Assembly: GCA_902762435.1 (NCBI GenBank)
Contig: CACWOH010000014.1
Coordinates: 1-64,000 of the forward strand
Source: an uncultured Bacteroidia bacterium
GTDB lineage: Bacteria; Bacteroidota; Bacteroidia; Bacteroidales; UBA932
Direction of reading: 5' to 3'
Length of the DNA stretch: 64,000 nt
In this document: positions 16,762-25,028 of the stretch, piece after piece
Layout: every line of letters begins with the position of its first letter
How positions within the stretch are numbered: the first letter of the stretch is position 1
Made by a program: the position numbers and the translations under genes
Notes under the pieces: generated by a model
What the model was told of the DNA's origin: nothing
Seen by the model: only the letters and a program-made list of their open reading frames with translations
The model's database searches: none

Positions 16762-18012
16762 ATGAATCGGAAAGAGCTGGAAATCATGGCGCCGGCGGGC
16801 GGGTTCGACTGCCTGCGGGCCGCCATCCAGGGCGGGGCGGACTCCGTCTATTTCGGCATCGGACGGCTGAACATGCGCAGCCGCTCGGCGGCCAATTTCC
16901 TGCCGGAAGACCTGCCGGAAGTCGTGCGCATCTGCCGCGAGGCGGGGGTGCGGAGCTATCTGACGCTGAACATCACCCTGTTCCAGGGAGACCTGGCGGA
17001 TATGCGGGAGACGCTGGACGCCGCCCGGGCCGCGGGGGTGGATGCGGTGATCGCGTCGGACATCGCCGCCATCCAGTATTGCCGGCAGATCGGGCTCGAG
17101 GTCCACATTTCCACCCAATTGTCCATCTCGAACGTGGAGGCGCTGCGTTTCTATGCGCAGTTCGCCGACGTGGTCGTGCTCGCGCGCGAGCTCACACTGG
17201 ACCAGGTGAAGGATATCCATGAAACCATTGTCCGGGAAGGGATCTGCGGCCCCTCGGGGCGGCCCGTCCGTATCGAGATGTTCGCCCACGGCGCCCTGTG
17301 CATGGCCGTGAGCGGCAAATGCTACCTCTCGCTCCACGCCGCCGGGGCGTCCGCCAACCGCGGCGCCTGTTTCCAGATCTGCCGGCGCGGCTACGAGGTG
17401 CGGGACCGCGAGACCGGCAACGAACTGCTTGTAGACAACGAGTACATCATGTCCCCCAAGGACCTGTGCACCATCGAGTTTCTGGACCGCATCGTGGACA
17501 GCGGCGTCCGCGTGTTCAAGATCGAGGGCCGGGCCCGTTCCGCGGAGTACGTGAAACGCTGCGCCTCCTGCTACCGGCGGGCGGCCGACGCCGTGTGCGA
17601 CGGGACATACACCCCGGAACTGGCGGCTGCGCTGAAGGCGGAACTGGCCGAGGTTTTCAACCGGGGTTTCTGGGACGGCTATTACCAGGGGGCGCGCCTG
17701 GGCGAGTGGAGTGCCGTGTATGGCACCCAGGCCACCCGGCGCAAGGTTTACCTGGGCAAGGTGACCAACTGGTTCGACCGCATCGGGGTGGCGGAAATCT
17801 CCGTGGAAACCACCGACCTGCACCGGGGCGGGCGGCTGATGGCCATCGGAGCCACCACGGGCGTGGTGGAATTCGACGCCGACGACATCCGTCTGGAGTT
17901 CGATCCGGTGGAACTGGCGCCCAAGGGCAGCCGCTGCTCGGTACGGGTGCCCGTCGAAGCGTGTCCGGGCGGAAAGCTCCGCCGCGGCGACAAGATTTTC
18001 CTTTGGGAATAG
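16762..18012 (+). CDS. Peptidase U32 family protein (tRNA/rRNA hydroxylation type)
   Basis: A 416-residue protein with the exact U32 signature EMFAHGALCMAVSGKCYLS at about residues 172-190. The N-terminus (LEIMAPAGGFDCLRAAIQGGADSVYFG) is the family barrel start. Although named peptidases, the well-studied members TrhP and RlhA help hydroxylate tRNA uridine-34 or 23S rRNA, and they carry conserved cysteines like the four seen here (GKC, GAC-FQIC and CASC regions). Which RNA this one modifies is not decidable. It starts directly after the YARHG gene stop. The RAYT reading frame runs antisense over its 3' end. Confidence 0.85.
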   Translation: MNRKELEIMAPAGGFDCLRAAIQGGADSVYFGIGRLNMRSRSAANFLPEDLPEVVRICREAGVRSYLTLNITLFQGDLADMRETLDAARAAGVDAVIASDIAAIQYCRQIGLEVHISTQLSISNVEALRFYAQFADVVVLARELTLDQVKDIHETIVREGICGPSGRPVRIEMFAHGALCMAVSGKCYLSLHAAGASANRGACFQICRRGYEVRDRETGNELLVDNEYIMSPKDLCTIEFLDRIVDSGVRVFKIEGRARSAEYVKRCASCYRRAADAVCDGTYTPELAAALKAELAEVFNRGFWDGYYQGARLGEWSAVYGTQATRRKVYLGKVTNWFDRIGVAEISVETTDLHRGGRLMAIGATTGVVEFDADDIRLEFDPVELAPKGSRCSVRVPVEACPGGKLRRGDKIFLWE

Positions 18013-18896
18013 GTCCCTGGCCCGGATTCCCCGTCCCAAACGGGCAACTCCTCGCCATATCGCTTGGGGTCGCCCGCAACCCCAGCCTCATCCGGGCGAG
18101 GTGACTGCGAGATTATCCCCGGCGGGGGTTCAGGATCGGCTCCGGCCAGGGTTTTGGCCCGCGACCTGACCTCTCCGTCCGGGAGCGACACGAACTGGGA
18201 GTGCATCTCAAGATTGACTTCTTCTTCAACCCGTTTGTTCAAGACGAACTGATAGTCACGGACAGAATCGAACTGGCGCTCCATCACCTTGGTATTGACA
18301 TAGTTGCCCGGCCAGATCAAGCCGTTGGGCAGAAGGACCCAGTCGGCGGGAGGTGCTGTCTTGCTGTGAAGGATCCGTCGTCGCTCGTAAATGGACAAGG
18401 TTCCGATCTTGCGGCCGAATTCCAGCATCCAGCCATTGTCCGTATACATCAGTGAAGCGGAGCTCCACCGATAGCCTGCCGGGCTGACGGCCATGCCGGC
18501 GGCCGTCGGATTGCGATGTATATAAGCAATGGTAGTCCGAAGCCTTTCTTTATCCGGAATCAGCCAGTGTCCGATCTGCCAGGTTTTCCCGGACAGATTG
18601 TCCCCTCCGTGATGTCGCAGCCAGAGTTCAGTCGCCTGTTTGTAATTCTCCATGAACAGGATGCAATCCTCTTCCAAGCCATACAGGATGAAATGGACGT
18701 GATTGCCCATCAGGCAGAAGCAGATTACGATAACGGGGTGGTTCTTTCCAAGCCGACACAGACACAGGGCGATGCGGTTCATACCCGCAATGAATTCTTC
18801 GACAGATCCGAACAGGATGTCCTCCTCCAGCCCCTTCGTGGCGAAATGATAATAATGCTCGCTTTCCATAATTCTCGTTTTTTCAAAATTAAACAT
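17748..18896 (-). CDS. REP-associated tyrosine transposase (Y1_Tnp), C-terminus run-on
   Basis: A single-strand DNA transposase of the IS200-like HUH family, RAYT subgroup. The HUH motif is in CFCLMGNHVHFILYG, about residues 58-72, and the Tyr is in MENYKQ downstream; IHRNPTAAG and the WSSAS motif are further RAYT marks. Family-like sequence holds to about LPDGEVRSRAKTLA (residue ~250). After that the frame crosses the REP repeat at 18057-18105 and about 265 bp antisense to the U32 gene, so the normal C-terminus appears lost. The start at 18894-18896 is preferred; 18869 is an alternative. GC is visibly lower than in its neighbours. It may be inactive. Confidence 0.8.
   Translation of the reverse strand: MFNFEKTRIMESEHYYHFATKGLEEDILFGSVEEFIAGMNRIALCLCRLGKNHPVIVICFCLMGNHVHFILYGLEEDCILFMENYKQATELWLRHHGGDNLSGKTWQIGHWLIPDKERLRTTIAYIHRNPTAAGMAVSPAGYRWSSASLMYTDNGWMLEFGRKIGTLSIYERRRILHSKTAPPADWVLLPNGLIWPGNYVNTKVMERQFDSVRDYQFVLNKRVEEEVNLEMHSQFVSLPDGEVRSRAKTLAGADPEPPPGIISQSPRPDEAGVAGDPKRYGEELPVWDGESGPGTYSQRKILSPRRSFPPGHASTGTRTEQRLPLGASSTGSNSRRMSSASNSTTPVVAPMAISRPPRCRSVVSTEISATPMRSNQLVTLPR
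18057..18105 (+). repeat. RAYT-flanking REP, left copy (L)
   Basis: A 49-bp unit ATAT-GC-GGGTCGCCCG ... CCGGGCGAGGTGAC. It matches the two units at 18978-19026 (reverse) and 19023-19071 (direct) in length and in the conserved blocks GGGTCGCCCG and TCCGGGCGAGGTG. Confidence 0.85.
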
Positions 18897-18977
18897 AACT
18901 GCGCCACGGAAGAAATCCTTTCGCCACATTTATATGTTTTTATATGTCGAGAGATGTTTTATTATCAACAAACGCTT

Positions 18978-19026
18978 GTCACCTCGCCCGGAAGGAGAGG
19001 GGATTACGGGCGACCCCTGGTGATAT
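18978..19026 (-). repeat. RAYT-flanking REP, right inner copy (R1)
   Basis: A 49-bp unit in reverse orientation. It shares its terminal ATAT with R2, so R1 and R2 form one 94-bp palindrome-like REPIN between the transposase promoter and the metH 3' end. Confidence 0.85.
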
Positions 19027-19071
19027 GGCCGAGGGTCGCCCGTTCTTCACTGTGAATCCGGGCGAGGTGCC
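19023..19071 (+). repeat. RAYT-flanking REP, right outer copy (R2)
   Basis: A 49-bp unit in the same orientation as L. The conserved outer block CCGGGCGAGGTG ends 15 bp before the metH stop codon, so the REPIN may act as a 3' structure for metH mRNA or as a spacer ahead of the transposase gene. Confidence 0.85.
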
Positions 19072-19086
19072 TGAATTGCAGGCAGA

Positions 19087-22000
19087 TTAAAGCAGGTGGC
19101 CGAGGAACAGACGCTTCTCTTCGGGGCTGAAACCCCGGAGGGTGGCGTAGGCGTCGATGGCGGCGGGGGACAGGCGGCGGATTTCCGGATAAGCGGCCGA
19201 CGGGTGCGCGAAGACGAAGCCGCAGATGCTGGCATCAGGGATCATCGCGCAGGATTCCGTCAGGCGGATGCCGAGGGCTTTGGCGCCGGGCAGCAGGGCG
19301 AGGATGTCGCGCTTGAGGCTGTGGTCCGGGCAGGAGGCATAGCCCGCCGCCGGTTTGACGATCCTGACCGGAGAGCCTTTCGGCAGCTGTTTCTGCAGTT
19401 CGGCGTCCAGCCAGCCCGAGGCGGCCTCGGCGAGGGTCAGGCGCAGCGAGCGCTCCAGCATCGGCTCATATTCCATCTGGCAAGCCGGACAATTGCAGTT
19501 GGGTGAATGGCGGGACTCGGAGCCGAAGGCGACGGAGGGGGTGTCGGGGGATTCTTCCCCCGTCATAGCGGAGTGACAGTTCGCCGTCTCGGTTACCGAG
19601 ATGGCGAACATGCCCGCGGGGGAGTCGGAACCATACGCCTGCGGGGCGACGAAATCCGCCAGGGACCGGCCTCCCGCGCCTTCCTGGCGCAGCATCGGCA
19701 GCCGCCATCCCTCGACAGGCTCAGGATGACATGAGACAGGCTCAGGATGACAGGCGTTCCCAGGGACAGCGACGATGACATCGTCTTCCGCGTGGCAGGC
19801 GTCGAAACGGGCGGCGATGCGGATGCGGCAGCCGCCTTCGCGCTTCATCGCATCCAGCAGGCGGATGGCGTCTTCGTTGAGCCCGACCAGCGTATCGTCC
19901 GCCGGTTGCCGGACCCCCCAGATGGCGTAGAACAGTTTCCAGTCGAAATACGGAAGAACCTCTGCGATGCTGAGTTCCCGGCAGGGGATGCTCTCGAAAA
20001 AGGCTCCCCGGAGGTAGCTTTCCGGCGGGAACGGATGGAGCTTTGTGTCTTGCGGAGGCGTAGTGGAGGATGGAGCATTATACAGCCTTCTAAGTTCCTC
20101 TTGCTTGCGGTGCTCCTCCGCCTCGGTATTCTTCCGGTCGGACATCAGCCGTCCGGCGAGCACGGCGCTGGCCGAGGCGTCCGGAGCGTAGAAAACGTGG
20201 GCGTAGAGCGGGGCGAGCTTGACGGCGGTGTGCAGGGCGGAGGTGGTGGCGCCGCCGACGAGCAGGGGCGTCGTGAGCTCCCGGGCGGCCATCTCGCGGC
20301 AGAGTTCCTCCATCTGGTGCAGCGAGGGCGTGATCAGCCCGCTGACGCCGATGATGTCCGCGCGGATCTCCTCCGCACGGGCCAGGATAGTCTCGCGCGG
20401 CACCATCACGCCGAGGTCGGTGACCTCGAATCCGTTGCAGCGCAGCACGATGCCGAGGATGTTCTTGCCGATGTCGTGCACGTCGCCCTGTACGGTGGCG
20501 AGCAGGACGCGCGGTTTCCCGGCGCCTTCGTCGGCGGCGCCCATATAGGGTTGCAGGATTTCGACGGCGTCGCGCATCACCTTGGCGGACTTGACCACCT
20601 GCGGCAGGAACATCTTGCCCGCGGCGAAGCGTTCGCCCACCCGGGCCATCCCGTCCATCAGCGGACCCTCGATGACGTCCACCGCCCGGCCCTTTTCCTG
20701 CAGGGCCTCCAGCAGGTCTTCCCGCAGGGTCGCGGACCCGCCGCCGACGAGCGCGCGGACGAGCCGTTCCGAGACGTCGGGCCTGTCGCCTGCAGCGGCG
20801 CCGGCGTTCCCGCCCGGCTGCGGCTGCCCCGGATTCTCCCGGGCGGCCGTTTCTTGCGCCAGCGCGATCAGGCGTTCCGTGGCGCCTTCGTCGCGGTCCA
20901 GGATCACGTCCTCGACGGCGTGCAGCAGGCCCGGCTCCACGGCATCGTAGGGGAGCAGCAGCCCGGGGTTGACGATGCCCATGTCCAGCCCGGCGGCCAC
21001 GGCGTGGTAAAGGAAAGCGGCGTGCATCGCCTCGCGGACGGGGTTGTTGCCCCGGAAGGCGAAGGAAAGGTTGGAGATGCCGCCGGAGCACAACGCCCCC
21101 GGCAGGTTCGCCTTGATCCAGCGGACGGCCTCGATGAAATCCACCGCATAACGGGCGTGTTCCGGAATGCCGGTGCCGACGGACAGGACGTTGACGTCGA
21201 AAATGATATCCCAGGGTTCAAAACCGGCCTGTTCCGTCAGCAGGCGGAAGGCCCGCCGGCAGATGGCGGTCTTGCGTTCATAGACGGTGGCCTGGCCTTC
21301 TTCGTCGAAGGCCATCACGACCACGGCGGCGCCCAGGCGGCGGATTTCCCGCGCCCGGGCCAGGAAGACTTCCTCTCCCTCCTTGAGGGACAGTGAGTTG
21401 ACGATGCAGCGCCCCTGGGCGTTCTTGAGCCCGGCGAGCAGGGTTTCCCAGTGCGAGGAGTCGATCATCAGCGCTGCGCGGGCCACGGCGGGGTCGCCGG
21501 CGATGTGCCGGAGGAACTTCTCCATTTCGGCGGTGCCGTCCAGCATGGCGTCGTCCATGTTGACGTCGATGACGGAAGCGCCGCCCTCGATCTGCCCGGC
21601 GGCCACCTGCAGGGCGGTGTCGTAGTCGCCCGCAGCGATGAGTTTCGCGAACTTCCGCGAGCCTGCGACGTTGGTGCGCTCGCCGATGTTGGTAAAACGG
21701 CTTTGCCGCACGTCCAGGCAGACGGCCTCCAGACCGCTCACGTACGGCCGCGTGTCGGGCGCGGGCAGCGGACGCGGGGCCATGCCGCGTACGGCCTGCG
21801 CGATGGCGCGGATGTGGTCGGGCGTGGTACCACAGCAGCCGCCGACCAGGTTTATCAGCCCGTCCTGCGCCATCTTCCGCAAGGCGGCGGCCGTCTGGAC
21901 GGGGGTTTCATCGTAGGCGCCCATCTCGTTGGGCAGCCCGGCGTTGGGGTAGCAGCTCACGGCGCAGTCCGCCCAGGCGGCCACGTCGGCGAGCAGCGGG

Positions 22001-22680
22001 GCGAGGTCGGCGGCGCCGAGCGAGCAGTTGAGCCCGAAGCAGAGCGGCCGGGCGTGCCGGACCGAGCGGAAAAAGGCTTCCAGCGTCTGTCCGGTGAGGG
22101 TGCGTCCGCTGCGGTCGCCCACCGATACGGAGATGATCAGCGGCAGTGCCGCCGCTTCCGGAATGCCGCTGACCGCATAGAGGGCGGCCTTCGCGTTGAG
22201 GGCGTCGAAGCAGGTTTCCAGCAGCAGGGCATCCGCACCGCCTTCCACCAGGCCGCGGACCTGATCGGCATACGCCTGCGCCATCTCGTCGAAGGAGCAG
22301 GCGCGCCAGGCGGGGTTGGAGAGGTCCTGCGGCAGGGAGAGGGATTTGCCGGTGGGGCCGAGCGATCCGGCCACCCAGACCTTCCGGGGGGCGGCGTCGG
22401 CGGCCTGCCGGGCCAGGGCGGCGCCCGCCCGGGCGAATTCGCGCGCCTGCCCGGAAAGGCCGTAGTCGGCCTGGGCGATGGCGTTGGCGCCGAAGGTGTT
22501 GGTGGACAGGATATCCGCTCCGGCGTCGATGTAGGCTTCGTGGATGCCCCGGACGATGTCCGGATGGCTGAGGTTGAAGGTTTCGTTATTGCCGGAAAGG
22601 CCCTGGCGCTGGAGCATCGTGCCCATCGCCCCGTCCAGGATCAGGATCCTTTCAGAGAGAGCTTTCCGCAGTCCGTCCAT
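19087..22680 (-). CDS. metH: Methionine synthase, cobalamin-dependent
   Basis: Transfers the methyl group of 5-methyltetrahydrofolate to homocysteine through cobalamin. It has 1197 residues. The order is: homocysteine domain (zinc ligands in [11 protein letters not shown]), pterin-binding domain ([16 protein letters not shown]), cobalamin cap and B12 domain ([11 protein letters not shown] with the Co-ligand His, [17 protein letters not shown]), then the AdoMet reactivation domain with [11 protein letters not shown]. The ATG at 22678-22680 overlaps the metF stop as TGATG. Two foreign-looking stretches interrupt the reactivation domain in frame: [15 protein letters not shown] (repeat E) and a Ser/Pro-rich segment near 19500-19580. 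Whether reactivation still works is uncertain. Confidence 0.96.
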   Translation of the reverse strand: MDGLRKALSERILILDGAMGTMLQRQGLSGNNETFNLSHPDIVRGIHEAYIDAGADILSTNTFGANAIAQADYGLSGQAREFARAGAALARQAADAAPRKVWVAGSLGPTGKSLSLPQDLSNPAWRACSFDEMAQAYADQVRGLVEGGADALLLETCFDALNAKAALYAVSGIPEAAALPLIISVSVGDRSGRTLTGQTLEAFFRSVRHARPLCFGLNCSLGAADLAPLLADVAAWADCAVSCYPNAGLPNEMGAYDETPVQTAAALRKMAQDGLINLVGGCCGTTPDHIRAIAQAVRGMAPRPLPAPDTRPYVSGLEAVCLDVRQSRFTNIGERTNVAGSRKFAKLIAAGDYDTALQVAAGQIEGGASVIDVNMDDAMLDGTAEMEKFLRHIAGDPAVARAALMIDSSHWETLLAGLKNAQGRCIVNSLSLKEGEEVFLARAREIRRLGAAVVVMAFDEEGQATVYERKTAICRRAFRLLTEQAGFEPWDIIFDVNVLSVGTGIPEHARYAVDFIEAVRWIKANLPGALCSGGISNLSFAFRGNNPVREAMHAAFLYHAVAAGLDMGIVNPGLLLPYDAVEPGLLHAVEDVILDRDEGATERLIALAQETAARENPGQPQPGGNAGAAAGDRPDVSERLVRALVGGGSATLREDLLEALQEKGRAVDVIEGPLMDGMARVGERFAAGKMFLPQVVKSAKVMRDAVEILQPYMGAADEGAGKPRVLLATVQGDVHDIGKNILGIVLRCNGFEVTDLGVMVPRETILARAEEIRADIIGVSGLITPSLHQMEELCREMAARELTTPLLVGGATTSALHTAVKLAPLYAHVFYAPDASASAVLAGRLMSDRKNTEAEEHRKQEELRRLYNAPSSTTPPQDTKLHPFPPESYLRGAFFESIPCRELSIAEVLPYFDWKLFYAIWGVRQPADDTLVGLNEDAIRLLDAMKREGGCRIRIAARFDACHAEDDVIVAVPGNACHPEPVSCHPEPVEGWRLPMLRQEGAGGRSLADFVAPQAYGSDSPAGMFAISVTETANCHSAMTGEESPDTPSVAFGSESRHSPNCNCPACQMEYEPMLERSLRLTLAEAASGWLDAELQKQLPKGSPVRIVKPAAGYASCPDHSLKRDILALLPGAKALGIRLTESCAMIPDASICGFVFAHPSAAYPEIRRLSPAAIDAYATLRGFSPEEKRLFLGHLL
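19500..19580 (-). repeat. Possible in-frame palindromic insertion in metH (second site)
   Basis: Encodes a Ser/Pro/Glu-rich loop unlike MetH, just before the family-like [18 protein letters not shown]. The DNA has a GGGGGATTCTTCCCCC hairpin and a TCATAGCGGAGTGACAG stretch that resembles dispersed bacterial repeats. No second copy is in this window, so this is a weak call. Confidence 0.4.
19711..19752 (-). repeat. Repeat E (GACAGGCTCAGGATGACA) inserted in metH
   Basis: Two near-tandem copies of GACAGGCTCAGGATGACA, read in frame on the metH strand as [15 protein letters not shown]. The same 18-bp motif, on the other coding strand, is in the MFS gene at 42916-42985. This motif is widespread as a small dispersed repeat in bacterial genomes. 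Confidence 0.8.
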
Positions 22681-23576
22681 CAGAAGCAGTCCTTGAGCAC
22701 GCTGATGACGTTTTCGCTGCGCCCCATCGTGTAGAAATGGATTTCGCCGACGCCGTGGGCGAGCAGGTCGCGGCACTGGGCCTTGCACCAGGCCGTGCCG
22801 ATCTCGTAGGCGTCGCCCGGGTGGGCGGTAAGCTCGGCGGTCAGTTCCACCGGGATGTCGATGGAGAAGCTTTCCGGCAGCAGGTCCACCTGCCGGGCGG
22901 AAGAAAGGGGCTTGATGCCCGGGACGATGGGCACGGTGATGCCCGCCGCGCGGCAGCGGTCCACGAAATCATAGAAGACGGCGTTGTTGAAGAACATCTG
23001 GGTGATGATCTGGTCGGCGCCGGCATCGACTTTCCGCTTGAGATACTGGATGTCGGTCTCGGGATTCGGGGATTCGAAATGTTTCTCCGGATAGCCGCCC
23101 ACGCCCAGCGTGAACAGGCGCTCCCCGCCGTTCGCCGCCTCGAAGCGGCGGATGGCGGAGACCAGTTCGTCGGCGTGCGCATAGCCGTCGGGTTCGGGCG
23201 TGAAGCGTTTTTCGCCCGGGACCGCGTCGCCCCGCAGCACCAGGATGTTGCGGATGCCCATGAACTTGAAATCCTGCAGCTGCGATTCGATCAGGTCCGC
23301 GCTGGCCCCGCCGCAGATCAGGTGCGGGACCACTTCCACGTCCGGAAAGGCGGCCTGGACGGCGGCGCAGACGGCCGGCTGGCTGATGCGCTTGCGCAGC
23401 AGGTGCCGCGTGTAGCCGCCGCCGGGCTCCTCGCGGAACTCATATTCGTCACGGTGGCAGGTGACGTTGATATAACGCGGTCCGAACTCCATCAGCGGGC
23501 GTATGCTGCCAAGAAGTTCGGATTTGGTGATGCCCTTCAGGGGCGGGACGATTTCGATCGAAGGGAACGGCTTCAT
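22680..23576 (-). CDS. metF: Methylenetetrahydrofolate reductase
   Basis: A flavoprotein of 298 residues that reduces 5,10-methylene-THF to 5-methyl-THF, the methyl donor used by the next gene, metH. Family marks are the N-terminal IEIVPPLKG, the barrel stretch HLICGGASADLIESQL, NILVLRGD and the FAD/substrate region ADQIITQMFFNN followed by PIVPGIKPL. The stop codon overlaps the metH ATG by one base, so the two are translationally coupled. A TATCTTTA box lies on the minus strand at 23600-23607. Confidence 0.97.
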   Translation of the reverse strand: MKPFPSIEIVPPLKGITKSELLGSIRPLMEFGPRYINVTCHRDEYEFREEPGGGYTRHLLRKRISQPAVCAAVQAAFPDVEVVPHLICGGASADLIESQLQDFKFMGIRNILVLRGDAVPGEKRFTPEPDGYAHADELVSAIRRFEAANGGERLFTLGVGGYPEKHFESPNPETDIQYLKRKVDAGADQIITQMFFNNAVFYDFVDRCRAAGITVPIVPGIKPLSSARQVDLLPESFSIDIPVELTAELTAHPGDAYEIGTAWCKAQCRDLLAHGVGEIHFYTMGRSENVISVLKDCF

Positions 23577-23599
23577 CGGACTACTACACTACTTCCCGG

Positions 23600-23607
23600 T
23601 AAAGATA
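23600..23607 (-). promoter_or_regulatory. -7 box of metF-metH operon
   Basis: TATCTTTA on the minus strand, 23 bp before the metF ATG; one mismatch to TAnnTTTG. Confidence 0.45.
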
Positions 23608-23620
23608 GTGTTTTTTTTCT

Positions 23621-23628
23621 TACCTTTG
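23621..23628 (+). promoter_or_regulatory. -7 box of serine acetyltransferase gene
   Basis: TACCTTTG on the plus strand, preceded by a T-rich run and only 4 bp before the ATG at 23633, which implies a leaderless mRNA or a later start codon (ATG at 23666). Confidence 0.6.
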
Positions 23629-23632
23629 GCAT

Positions 23633-24355
23633 ATGGAAGAACTGCTGAAAGAACTGATCGCCCTGATGCGGCGCACCGTTTTCCCCGAATACCTCGGGCA
23701 GGAAGACCGGGAACTGGACCTGATGCGCATCCGGGGCGTCGTGCGCCGGATCGCGGACGACGGGCGTGCCGCCGCCTTCGTGGACCGCATCCCGGAGATC
23801 AGCCGCCTGCTGCACACCGACGTGGAGGCCATCGCGGACAACGACCCCGCCGTGGAAGACTATACGGAAATCGTGCTCTGCTACCCGGGCATCAAGGTGA
23901 TGCTCCACTACCGCACAGCGCACGAACTGCTGCTGCTCGGCGTGCCCGTGGCGCCGCGCATCCTCACGGAGATGGCCCACTCCGCCACCGGCATCGACAT
24001 CCATCCGGGCGCGAAGATCGGCGAGTACTTCGCCATCGACCACGGCACGGGCATCGTCGTCGGTGCCACGACCGTGATCGGGGACCACGTGATGCTCTAC
24101 CAGGGCGTGACGCTGGGCGCCAAGAATTTCAAATACGACGCCGACGGCCGTCCGCTGGACGTTCCGCGCCACCCGGTGCTGGAGGACAACGTGACCGTCT
24201 ATGCGAACACGACCATCCTCGGACGCGTGACCATCGGCCACGATACCGTGGTCGGCGGCAACGTCTGGCTCACCCACGACGTGCCGCCCCGTTCGCGCAT
24301 CCTGCAGACCCGGGCGGTCGAGCAGCCGCTGTTTACCGACGGCGCCGGCATCTGA
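23633..24355 (+). CDS. cysE: Serine O-acetyltransferase
   Basis: Acetylates L-serine with acetyl-CoA to give O-acetylserine, the substrate of the cysK product encoded 2.7 kb away. It has 240 residues: a helical N-terminal domain, then a left-handed beta-helix of hexapeptide repeats (GIDIHPGAKIGEYFAIDHGTGIVVGATTVIGD, VTLGAKNF). The catalytic His/Asp region IDHGTG is present. The N-terminus is longer than in short EpsC-type enzymes. It is divergent from metF with a compact shared promoter region. Confidence 0.93.
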   Translation: MEELLKELIALMRRTVFPEYLGQEDRELDLMRIRGVVRRIADDGRAAAFVDRIPEISRLLHTDVEAIADNDPAVEDYTEIVLCYPGIKVMLHYRTAHELLLLGVPVAPRILTEMAHSATGIDIHPGAKIGEYFAIDHGTGIVVGATTVIGDHVMLYQGVTLGAKNFKYDADGRPLDVPRHPVLEDNVTVYANTTILGRVTIGHDTVVGGNVWLTHDVPPRSRILQTRAVEQPLFTDGAGI

Positions 24356-24394
24356 TCCGCATGGGCTGACCGGAGATCCGGGAATTCTCGTTAA

Positions 24395-24859
24395 TTACCG
24401 CACCGGAACGGCGTGGGTGTTCTTCACCTCGCCCATCACGAAAGAGCTGTTCAGCCCGCCGATGCAGTCCAGTTCGCCGAGGATCCGCAGCACGAACTGC
24501 TGGTATTCCTTCATGCTGGACACATAGACCTTCAGGAGGAAATCGTAATCTCCTGATATATTGTAACATTCCCCCACCTCGTCCATCGACTGCACCGCGT
24601 CCATCAGGCGCCGGGCGTTCTCGAAGGTATGCTGTTTCATCTTGATGTAGCAGAACGCGATGAAGGAGCAGTCCAGCTTCTCCGCGTCCAGCACGGCCAC
24701 ATAGCCCCGGATGTAGCCCTGGTCCTGCAGGCGCCTGATGCGTTCATAGACCGGCGTGGGCGACAGGTGCACGCGCGCGGCGATCTGCTTGTTCGTCAGG
24801 GAGGCGTCTTCCTGCAGGATGCGCAGGATGGCGATATCGGTGTTGTCGAGTCCGCTCAT
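24395..24859 (-). CDS. Lrp/AsnC family transcriptional regulator
   Basis: A 154-residue regulator: an N-terminal helix-turn-helix (DIAILRILQEDASLTNKQIAARVHLSPTPVYERIRRL) and a C-terminal RAM ligand-binding domain (VGECYNISGDYDFLLKVYVSSMKEYQQFV). Such proteins sense amino acids and form octamers. It is transcribed away from metY across a 169-bp AT-rich gap that is unusual for this GC-rich region, and lies among metH, metF, cysE, metY and cysK. Control of sulfur amino acid genes is a reasonable inference; the ligand is unknown. Confidence 0.93.
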   Translation of the reverse strand: MSGLDNTDIAILRILQEDASLTNKQIAARVHLSPTPVYERIRRLQDQGYIRGYVAVLDAEKLDCSFIAFCYIKMKQHTFENARRLMDAVQSMDEVGECYNISGDYDFLLKVYVSSMKEYQQFVLRILGELDCIGGLNSSFVMGEVKNTHAVPVR

Positions 24860-25028
24860 GGGAGGAAAAGATGTTTGTTCTGCTGGAGCCTATTTTATGG
24901 GTTAATTTTGGATATAACTATTAAAAATCCGTGTAAATTTAGCAATATTTCCTAAATTTTTAAATGATGTTGGAAATAATTTCTTCTTCTCCGACCTTTG
25001 CCAATGGAAAACAACAAAAACAAAGCAT
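24860..25028. promoter_or_regulatory. AT-rich divergent regulatory region between lrp-type gene and metY
   Basis: 169 bp, clearly AT-rich against the GC-rich surroundings. A GACCTTTG -7-like box is at 24993-25000, with TTG 20 bp upstream, on the metY side. A/T tracts (for example near 24920-24965) are suited to an Lrp-type protein. No SAM or cobalamin riboswitch fold is recognisable. Confidence 0.5.

Larger units (their letters stand above)
18057..19071 (-). mobile_element. RAYT transposase unit with flanking REP/REPIN
   Basis: The unit consists of the RAYT gene between a single REP (left) and a double inverted REP (right). This is the typical arrangement in which RAYTs are found next to the repeats they are believed to mobilise. 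It sits between the U32 gene and metH. No longer terminal inverted repeat or target-site duplication is visible. Confidence 0.75.

Noticed and set aside
22683..22788. An upstream extension of metH by 36 codons
   Set aside because: The extra residues are Arg/Pro-rich and lie inside metF; the ATG at 22680 overlaps the metF stop as TGATG and begins the conserved domain.
24860..25028. A SAM or cobalamin riboswitch before metY
   Set aside because: No recognisable conserved riboswitch core or stem arrangement; the gap is simply AT-rich with a promoter-like box.
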